NCBI GenBank assembly: GCA_014946745.1
Contig: JADCRD010000001.1
Location: 930,001 to 994,000 of the forward strand
Direction of reading: 5' to 3'
DNA: 64,000 bases
From: Lysobacterales bacterium
GTDB lineage: Bacteria > Pseudomonadota > Gammaproteobacteria > Xanthomonadales > Xanthomonadaceae
Made by a program: the position numbers and the translations under genes. The stretch's first letter is position 1. Each line of letters starts with the position of its first letter. Below are positions 58,006 through 64,000 of the stretch, piece after piece. The notes under the pieces were generated by a model. The model was not told the origin of the DNA and did no database searches. It worked only from the letters and a program-made list of their open reading frames with translations.

Positions 58006-60839
58006 CAGTGCACCTCCTCGGTGCCAGCGTCTGTGGTGCGGCGTGTCTGCGCCGATGCGGCATCCACCGAGTCGCGTCGGGTGCTGCGGTAGCGGAACTC
58101 CTCGCTTGCTGCGTCCACCTCTACCCGCGCCAGTCGATAGCCCTCAGCCATGGCGGTGAGGAAGCTCTTGCTGAGCTCCGGCAGGACTGTGTGCGTCAGG
58201 ATGGCGTCGATCATGCGACCGCCGGATTCGATCTCGGTGCAGCGGCGGATGACCAGTTCGACTGCGGCGTCGCTGTAGTGGAACTCGACGCCGTGCTGGG
58301 CTTCGACGCGCTTCCTGATGCGTTCGAACTGCAGGCGAACGATGCGCGCCAGAGTTTCGTTCGAGAGCGGGTAGTAGGGAATGACCACGAGGCGACCGAG
58401 GAACGCCGGCGGGAAGGCTTTCAGCAGCGGCTCGCGCAGCGCGGTGGCGAGGTCCTCGGGCTCGGGCGTGAGCTCGGGGTCGCGGGTAAGGCTCATCATC
58501 AGGTCGGTGCCGACGTTCGAGGTCAGCAGCAGGATGGTGTTGCGGAAGTCGATGGCGCGGCCTTCGCCGTCTTCCATCCAGCCCTTGTCGAAGACCTGGA
58601 AGAACAGCTCGTGCACGTCCGGATGCGCCTTTTCGACTTCATCGAGCAGCACCACCGAGTAGGGCCGGCGACGCACCGCTTCGGTGAGCACGCCGCCTTC
58701 GCCGTAGCCCACATAGCCCGGGGGTGCGCCCTTGAGCGTGGAGACGGTGTGGGCCTCCTGGAACTCGCTCATGTTAATGGTGATGAGGTTCTGCTCGCCG
58801 CCGTAGAGTGACTCGGCGAGCGCCAGAGCGGTCTCGGTCTTGCCCACGCCCGAGGGCCCGACCAGCATGAACACGCCGATCGGCTTGTTCGGGTTGTCGA
58901 GCCCGGCGCGCGCGGTCTGGATGCGGCGGGCGATGCGTTCGAGCGCGTGCTTCTGGCCGACCACGCGCTGGTCGAGCGTGTCGGTGAGCTTCAGCACCGC
59001 GCTGATCTCGTCGCGCACCATGCGGCCGACGGGGATGCCGGTCCAATCAGCGACGACGGTGGCGACCGCATTGGCGTCGACCGAAGGCAGCACCAGCGGG
59101 TTCTCGCCCTGCAGGGTGCGCAGTTCGAGTTCGAGCGCCGCATGCTCGGCAAGCAGGGTCGCGCGGTCGGGCGCGGGCGCGGGCGCGCTGGCGGACTCTG
59201 CCGAGGTCGCTGGGGTGTGTGCCTGCGCTGCCAGGCTGTCGTGTTCGCTGGCTGCAGCGGCGTCGCTGGCTGCGGTAGCTTCCGCGTCGAGGGCGCGGAT
59301 GCGGGCCCGCACGTCGAGGATGCGCTGCGCGATCTCGCGTTCGGCCTGCCAGCGTGCTTCCAGCTCAGCGTGCAGGCTTTCATCGGCCTCGATCAGGCCC
59401 AGACAGCGCGCGCGTCGCTCGTTGACGTCCATGCCAAGTCCGGCCTCGCGCTCGATGATCTGAAGCTCGGTGCGCAGCCCTTCGAGGCGGCGCTGGCAGT
59501 CTTCGAGATCGCCGGGCAGGGTGTGCTGGCTGATGGCCACGCGCGCGCAGGCAGTGTCGAGCAGGCTGACCGCCTTGTCGGGCAGCTGGCGTGCGGGGAT
59601 ATAGCGATGCGAGAGCTTGACTGCTGCGGCGACGGCTTCGTCGAGCAGCAGCACCTGGTGATGCTTCTCCAGCGTGCTGACCAGACCGCGCACCATGCCG
59701 ATGGCCTGGTCTTCGCCGGGTTCGCCGACCTGGATGACCTGGAAGCGGCGGGTGAGCGCGGGGTCTTTTTCGATGTGCTTCTTGTACTCGCTCCAGGTGG
59801 TGGCACCGATGGTGCGCAGGGTGCCGCGCGCGAGTGCGGGCTTCAGCAGGTTGGCGGCATCGCCGGTGCCGGCCGCGCCGCCCGCGCCGATCAGGGTGTG
59901 GACCTCGTCGATGAACAGGATGATCGGCTTGGGGCTGGCCTGGACCTCGTCGATGATCGAGCGCAGGCGCTGCTCGAACTCGCCCTTCATGCTGGCGCCG
60001 GCCTGCAGCAGGCCGATGTCGAGGCTGAGCAGGGAGACCTCTTTCAGCTGCGGCGGCACGTCACCTGCCGCAAGGCGATTGGCGAAGCCTTCGACCACCG
60101 CCGTCTTGCCGACGCCGGCCTCGCCGGTCAGCAGCGGGTTGTTCTGGCGCCGGCGCATCAGGATGTCGACGATCTGGCGGATTTCCTCATCGCGCCCGCT
60201 GATCGGGTCGATCTCGCCGTTGCGGGCCTTCTCGGTCAGATCGACGGTGTACTTCTTCAGCGCCGCCTGCTTGCCGAGCGCCGCGTGCGGGATCGCGTCG
60301 CTGTGCTCGCCGGGCACCCCTTGGACTTCTGCGCCGCTGCCGTCCGAGGCGAGCTGGCCGTCTTCGGGTGAGCCGCTGACGATCGACGGCAGCTGTTCGG
60401 ACATTAGGTCCGCGTTGATCTTGCGGAACTCCGGCGACAGACGATCCAGGCTGGCGCGCAGGCTGGGGGTCTTGACCAGGCCCAGCAGCAGGCTGGCGCC
60501 GCGCACCTGCGCGTGGCCGTACTTGAGCGAGCCGTAGACCCAGGCGCGCTCGACCGCCTGTTCAAGATGGGGTGAGAAGTCCTGGATCTGGGTGGCGGTG
60601 TTCGGCAGTCGCTCCAGGGCTTGCACCATGTCGGCAGCCAAGCGCGAGGCGTCGATCTCGAAGCGACGCAGCACGCGGTGCAGGTCGCTGTCGGCCAGCT
60701 GCATCAGCTGGTGCAGCCAGTGGGCGAGTTCGACGAAAGGATTTCCGCGCAGCTTGCAGAACACGGTGGCCGATTCCACCGCCTTGTACAGCGTGGGGTT
60801 GAGCTTGCCGAACAGGGCGACGCGGGAGATTTCGCTCAT
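58005..60839 (-). CDS. tssH: T6SS sheath-recycling AAA+ ATPase TssH (ClpV)
   Basis: A 944-residue hexameric ATPase that disassembles the contracted TssB/TssC sheath. The N-domain (residues 1-150, MSEISRVALFGKLNPTLYKAVESA) is of the ClpV type. The first AAA+ domain has Walker A GEAGVGKT (239-246) and Walker B IILFIDEVHTLIGAGG; a coiled-coil middle domain follows, longer than in ClpB-like proteins because of an Ala/Ser-rich insertion (near DAEATAASDAAAASEHDS). The second AAA+ domain has GPSGVGKTE (near 663) and VVLLDEVEKAHPDV. An effector gene begins within its stop codon. Confidence 0.96.
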   Translation of the reverse strand: MSEISRVALFGKLNPTLYKAVESATVFCKLRGNPFVELAHWLHQLMQLADSDLHRVLRRFEIDASRLAADMVQALERLPNTATQIQDFSPHLEQAVERAWVYGSLKYGHAQVRGASLLLGLVKTPSLRASLDRLSPEFRKINADLMSEQLPSIVSGSPEDGQLASDGSGAEVQGVPGEHSDAIPHAALGKQAALKKYTVDLTEKARNGEIDPISGRDEEIRQIVDILMRRRQNNPLLTGEAGVGKTAVVEGFANRLAAGDVPPQLKEVSLLSLDIGLLQAGASMKGEFEQRLRSIIDEVQASPKPIILFIDEVHTLIGAGGAAGTGDAANLLKPALARGTLRTIGATTWSEYKKHIEKDPALTRRFQVIQVGEPGEDQAIGMVRGLVSTLEKHHQVLLLDEAVAAAVKLSHRYIPARQLPDKAVSLLDTACARVAISQHTLPGDLEDCQRRLEGLRTELQIIEREAGLGMDVNERRARCLGLIEADESLHAELEARWQAEREIAQRILDVRARIRALDAEATAASDAAAASEHDSLAAQAHTPATSAESASAPAPAPDRATLLAEHAALELELRTLQGENPLVLPSVDANAVATVVADWTGIPVGRMVRDEISAVLKLTDTLDQRVVGQKHALERIARRIQTARAGLDNPNKPIGVFMLVGPSGVGKTETALALAESLYGGEQNLITINMSEFQEAHTVSTLKGAPPGYVGYGEGGVLTEAVRRRPYSVVLLDEVEKAHPDVHELFFQVFDKGWMEDGEGRAIDFRNTILLLTSNVGTDLMMSLTRDPELTPEPEDLATALREPLLKAFPPAFLGRLVVIPYYPLSNETLARIVRLQFERIRKRVEAQHGVEFHYSDAAVELVIRRCTEIESGGRMIDAILTHTVLPELSKSFLTAMAEGYRLARVEVDAASEEFRYRSTRRDSVDAASAQTRRTTDAGTEEVH

Positions 60840-60961
60840 GGGGAATCCAAGACTCGGAGGCGGGTGGCGCCGGCAGAGGCCGCGCGCTCAGTCGTGAGAT
60901 GAGGCAAGAACGTGGCGGGACTTCGATGACTTACGGGAGGGCCGAGGCTCAGGTGCGTGGC

Positions 60962-61002
60962 CCGCGGCGCGCGAGTACTGGATCGCCGTTCGCGCGCCGC
61001 GG
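60962..61002. promoter_or_regulatory. Strong GC hairpin in the gap between the exported-protein gene and tssH
   Basis: CCGCGGCGCGCGA (60962-60974) and TCGCGCGCCGCGG (60990-61002) form a perfect 13-bp stem with a 15-base loop. It is the only sizeable gap (175 bases) in an otherwise tightly packed T6SS operon. No T-run follows in the direction of transcription, so it may stabilise mRNA ends or partially attenuate read-through into tssH. Confidence 0.5.
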
Positions 61003-61014
61003 CTTGCACGGGGT

Positions 61015-62124
61015 TCAGAGCCCCCCGGGCAGCTTCTTCTTGAACGTGGAGCCCGCTGCTTCACTGGCGGCCTGTTCGGCGTCTTCCTTGGCCTTGCGCT
61101 TGGCCAGCGCTTCGGCGTCCTCGGCTGCGGCGTCTGCGGCCGTCTGCGGCGCATCGACCACCGGCGTGGCCGGCACCTTCTCAGCCACTGCGCTGTCAGC
61201 GGCGTTGCGTGCGGCGCTGGGGGCGGCACCGGCGGGGGCCATCGCGTCCGCAGACACGGAGCCAGCCGCAGGCACCGCCGCTGCAGGAGTCGCTGCGACC
61301 TGGCCCGCCAGATCCGCGCGCTCGGAGGGCGAAGGCGGCGCGCTGAAGGCAGCGCCTGCGGCGTCGCGCGCGTCGGCGATCAGGGTCTGCGCCAGCGGCG
61401 CCAGTACCCAGCGCGCGGCGGCCTCGTCGCGACTCAGCGAGAAAGCCAGCAGCTGGCCTTCAGGAGTCTTCACGCGCTCCGGGCCCTTCGGGTTCAGCGC
61501 GTACACCAGCACTTCGTAGCGTTCGACCGTGCTGGCATCGCGCCAGCGGGCGGGCACGAGGCGCAGGTAGTTCAGCACCGGCGAGCCGGGCAGGCGGCCG
61601 ATCACACGCTCGCGCAGGCCCGCTTCAGCGACCAGCGGGTAGTGCACGGGCGCCCAGCGCTGGCTGACGTCGACGACGTGCAGAAAACCGAAGCGCTGCC
61701 AGTCGCCGATGCCGAACAGGCCCTCGCCGGTGCCCGACAGCAGCAGATAGCGCTTGCGCGGCAGCGTCACCTCGACGAGGCGCGCGCTGGACGGGGCGAT
61801 GCGCGGCAGCGCGCCCCAGGGCGAAGCGTTGGCTGGGAAGCGCTTGCGCGCGTACTCGATCTCGGCCGATTCGGCGTCGACGTGAATGTAGGCGAGGGCG
61901 TCGCGCACTTCGGTTTCGAAGCGCGCGGGTGTGCTGCCGTCCTTGCGCTCGAAGCGGTCGCTCAGGGTCGAGATGCCGGGACGTTCGAGCTGCCAGATCT
62001 CGTCCAGCGCGAGCAGCAGGCTGGGATCGGGTGCCTGCGCGCGGGCCAGCGAAGCGAGGCCCAGGAGGCAGGACAGGCCGACGGCAAGGAGCAGCGGTGT
62101 GGCGGAGTGAGAGCGATGGAGCAT
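61015..62124 (-). CDS. Exported protein of unknown function in the T6SS core cluster
   Basis: This 369-residue protein has a signal peptide (TPLLLAVGLSCLLGLASLARAQA). Residues about 30-250 look folded and globular (LLALDEIWQLERPGISTLSDRFERKD, EIEYARKRFPANASPWGALPRIAPSSARLVEVTLPRKRYLLLSG, LNYLRLVPARWRDASTVERYEVLVYALNPKGPERVKTP). The last 120 residues are Ala/Pro-rich low complexity ending in a charged helix. I do not recognise the family. Its place between tssG and tssH and its export suggest an envelope-associated accessory part; it lacks a lipobox, so it is not TssJ. Confidence 0.75.
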   Translation of the reverse strand: MLHRSHSATPLLLAVGLSCLLGLASLARAQAPDPSLLLALDEIWQLERPGISTLSDRFERKDGSTPARFETEVRDALAYIHVDAESAEIEYARKRFPANASPWGALPRIAPSSARLVEVTLPRKRYLLLSGTGEGLFGIGDWQRFGFLHVVDVSQRWAPVHYPLVAEAGLRERVIGRLPGSPVLNYLRLVPARWRDASTVERYEVLVYALNPKGPERVKTPEGQLLAFSLSRDEAAARWVLAPLAQTLIADARDAAGAAFSAPPSPSERADLAGQVAATPAAAVPAAGSVSADAMAPAGAAPSAARNAADSAVAEKVPATPVVDAPQTAADAAAEDAEALAKRKAKEDAEQAASEAAGSTFKKKLPGGL

Positions 62125-62163
62125 GATGGCGATCCGGTGCTTCGAGGTGGAGAAAGGGAGCGC

Positions 62164-63291
62164 TCAGGCCGCCTGGGCCTGGACGCGGTGGTGATGTTCA
62201 GGGGGGTAGCAGTAGTCGCCGCGGTCGGCATCGCGCGGACTGTCGCCGAGCCAGCTGGTCCAGCCCAGCCGGGCTGAACCGCCGAGCTGCGCGCCGGGCA
62301 CCTCGTCGCGCCGAAGCACGAGCTGCAGGTCCCAGTCGAACTCGATGCCGAGGTAGCCGCGCACCCAGTCGCGCAGCTGCAGGGCGCCACGGCGATCGGG
62401 CAGCAGCGATTCGTATTCACGCAGCGACAGCGGGCCCACGACAACGCGAACATGGTGCTGGCGATCCCAGACCGCGGCGGCCGCGACCGCATCCACGCCC
62501 AGCTGGGCGCCCTGCATGGCACCCAGGCGACTGCGCTGGTCTGTGGGCACGGGCAGCCAGCGGCCGCGGTGCTGCTCAACGGCGACGGGCACGTTGAAGA
62601 AACTGGCGAGCAGGCAGGCCAAGCCCTCGGCGTTGCGCGCCTGCCGCACCTGATGTCCGGCGCTGCCGAGACGCGCATGCAGGGGCACGCTGTCTGCCTC
62701 GGCTTGGCCCGGTAGACCGAGTCCGATCAGGCTGGCGACATAGCGGCTGAAGCTGTCGTGGCCGGCACGATCCAGGCTGGCGGTGGACTGCGCCTGCGCC
62801 CAGGCGCGGAAGAACAGCAGCAGGAATCGATGGTGGAAAAGGTCGGCGAAATCGACCAGCGCACGATCGCCGGCGTGGATGGCGCGCTCGTGCGCGTACT
62901 CGGTGTAGGCCAGCGGCAGCGGGCCGTTGGGGCCAAACAGCCCGAAGCTGTAAACGCGCAGCTTGGGCGGCAGCGTGGCGCGCAGGTCCACCGAAGCCAG
63001 CGCAGCGGGCGCGAAGCTCGAGCTCGGCTCCTGCCCGAGGCGCACAGGTTCGAGATGCGGTCGCGGCGCGCTGCCCAATCCGGGCAGCTCGGGGTGCAGG
63101 GCCTGCAGGCGACGCAGCGCCGCGAACAGATCGTGCTGCCAGGGCGCCTCGGCGATCCGCTGCCAGAGTTCGTGCGCTGCCTCGCGGCGCGCGCTGGCCT
63201 GTGGGTCGGCGTCTGACGGCAGGGCGAGCGCTGCCGGCTCCGGTGCAGCCTCAGACTCAGCCACCACGGTGTGGGCCTGCCCGCTGCTCAT
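62164..63291 (-). CDS. tssG: T6SS baseplate subunit TssG
   Basis: This 375-residue baseplate wedge component partners with two TssF copies. After a Glu/Ala-rich leader the conserved part reads DLFAALRRLQALHPELPGLGSAPRPHLEPVRLGQEPS, LRVYSFGLFGPNGPLPLAYTEYAHER, DFADLFHHRFLLLFFRAWAQAQ and, near the end, PLSLREYESLLPDRRGALQLRDWVRGYLGIEFDWDLQLVLR. These are TssG hallmarks. Its ATG overlaps the tssF stop by four bases, the usual tssF-tssG coupling. Confidence 0.95.
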   Translation of the reverse strand: MSSGQAHTVVAESEAAPEPAALALPSDADPQASARREAAHELWQRIAEAPWQHDLFAALRRLQALHPELPGLGSAPRPHLEPVRLGQEPSSSFAPAALASVDLRATLPPKLRVYSFGLFGPNGPLPLAYTEYAHERAIHAGDRALVDFADLFHHRFLLLFFRAWAQAQSTASLDRAGHDSFSRYVASLIGLGLPGQAEADSVPLHARLGSAGHQVRQARNAEGLACLLASFFNVPVAVEQHRGRWLPVPTDQRSRLGAMQGAQLGVDAVAAAAVWDRQHHVRVVVGPLSLREYESLLPDRRGALQLRDWVRGYLGIEFDWDLQLVLRRDEVPGAQLGGSARLGWTSWLGDSPRDADRGDYCYPPEHHHRVQAQAA

Positions 63292-64000
63292 GCCACGGGC
63301 CTCAGCCCGAGCTCGGGCTGCCAGCAGGCGATCTCACCGCGCTGGGTGCTGCGCAGGCGCGTCTCGGTGAAGCTGTTCATGCTGACGTGCCGGGCCAGAA
63401 AGCGCTGCAGCACTGCCCCGAACACGTAGGCGCTGCTGCCGGCGAACAGGGCCTCGTCGACCTCCAGCTCGACGCCGACGCCGCGCCCGTAGGTCAAGGG
63501 CCCGGCGCCGCGCAGGCGACGCGTGATCGGCTGCAGACGCGAGCGCAGCAGGCTCGCGCCATGTCGTGCGATCGCGGGTTCGCCGAGCGCCCCGTACAGC
63601 GACAGCAGCTCACGCAGAGCCAATGCGCCTTCATCGCCGCCCAGGCCCACGAGCGTGGAATGCCCGAGCGCGAGCTGGCTGATCAGACGCCAGTTAATCG
63701 AGCCCTCGGACACGGCAGCGGCGGGCCGTGTCGGCCCGTGGATCACCCGCACGGCAGCCACCGGCAGGGTGTCGGTGGGAACAAAGTCGCGCGCGCCGCC
63801 GGTGCTCATCAGCAGCGGCAGATCGCGGTTGGTGACCGTCATGCTCACGCCCAGCTGCCGCAGCCGCGAGGCGTAGGGCGCTTCGTTCTGGTCGACCAGG
63901 CTCAGGAACACTTCCGAGCCGATGTAGGACGAGCGCGCGCCGTGGCGGAGGATGCTGTCGGAAACGCGGCGCGGTTCGCGACGCGCCGAGAAATAGGCGC
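63288..64000 (-). CDS. tssF: T6SS baseplate subunit TssF (C-terminal part, cut by window end)
   Basis: This reading frame runs off the window end at 64000, so only the last 237 residues or so are visible. They begin YFSARREPRRVSDSILRHGA and contain SSYIGSEVFLSLVDQNEAPY, the near-invariant TssF segment, then SMTVTNRDLPLLMSTGG, EGSINWRLISQLALGHSTL and a C-terminal GVGVELEVDEALFAGSSAYVFGAVLQRFLARHVSMNSFTET. An internal GTG at 63911 is not the true start because conserved sequence continues upstream of it. Confidence 0.95.
   Translation of the reverse strand, partial: AYFSARREPRRVSDSILRHGARSSYIGSEVFLSLVDQNEAPYASRLRQLGVSMTVTNRDLPLLMSTGGARDFVPTDTLPVAAVRVIHGPTRPAAAVSEGSINWRLISQLALGHSTLVGLGGDEGALALRELLSLYGALGEPAIARHGASLLRSRLQPITRRLRGAGPLTYGRGVGVELEVDEALFAGSSAYVFGAVLQRFLARHVSMNSFTETRLRSTQRGEIACWQPELGLRPVA

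Noticed and set aside
61015-62124. TssJ outer-membrane lipoprotein
   Set aside because: The signal peptide lacks a lipobox cysteine and the protein is far longer than TssJ with an Ala/Pro-rich tail.
1-64000. tRNA, rRNA or riboswitch genes
   Set aside because: I looked through the intergenic gaps and saw no cloverleaf-like or riboswitch-like sequence; a covariance-model scan would be needed to be certain.

Overview
The window is GC-rich, gene-dense chromosomal DNA from a gammaproteobacterium, most likely of the Lysobacterales (Xanthomonadales). This rests on the holC-pepA-lptF-lptG order, an FNR-type regulator with all four cluster cysteines, feoA-feoB followed by a small CGGC-containing protein, tandem propeller/GGDEF proteins, and intergenic arrays of the heptamer GAATCCC. 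The genus cannot be named from sequence alone. No rRNA, tRNA, prophage, CRISPR array or intact insertion sequence was recognised.

Positions 1-24.6 kb are mostly housekeeping and envelope functions. They hold a membrane protein of unknown function, holC and pepA facing divergent lptF-lptG (LPS export), a POT peptide transporter, a secreted S9 peptidase with fnr just downstream, and a 1623-residue alpha-2-macroglobulin lipoprotein carrying the GCLEQ thioester. An iron-sulfur (6-4)-type photolyase and two tandem, paralogous periplasmic-propeller diguanylate cyclases follow. Positions 24.6-47.6 kb hold an EamA exporter, a second (CPD class I) photolyase, a membrane Ser/Thr kinase, a DUF1800-DUF1501 secreted pair, a secreted cyclophilin with an extra C-terminal domain, nei and cnoX. 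A storage-lipid group comes next (phasin, patatin, WS/DGAT acyltransferase), with PhoD phosphatase, a UMF1 transporter and the ferrous-iron operon feoA-feoB with a candidate Fur box. A cupin and a cytosolic 5'-nucleotidase close this part. A degraded beta-helix gene lies at 41.5-41.9 kb.

Positions 47.7-64 kb are the downstream half of a type VI secretion locus read on the minus strand. The order of transcription is tssF (cut by the window end), tssG, an exported protein of unknown function, tssH/clpV, a predicted cell-wall amidase effector, its predicted membrane-anchored immunity protein, vgrG, a DUF6484 protein, a DUF2169 protein, a ketoacyl-synthase-like protein, a PAAR-like (DUF4150) protein with a C-terminal HNH-type nuclease candidate, a propeller-like putative immunity protein, and a TIGR02270 protein. 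Many junctions overlap by 1-4 bases, so effectors, adaptors and spike appear co-translated with the core.

The most unusual material is in this locus. A Cys/His amidase gene shares one base with the tssH stop. The ketoacyl-synthase-like protein seems to have lost two of its three catalytic residues. The toxin keeps a GC-rich PAAR-like head but switches to AT-richer DNA for its nuclease tail and neighbour. Elsewhere the notable items are a 177-bp MITE-like element touching a stop codon, long inverted repeats built from heptamers, REP-type palindromes between convergent genes, and the tandem duplication of an 1100-residue c-di-GMP synthase.
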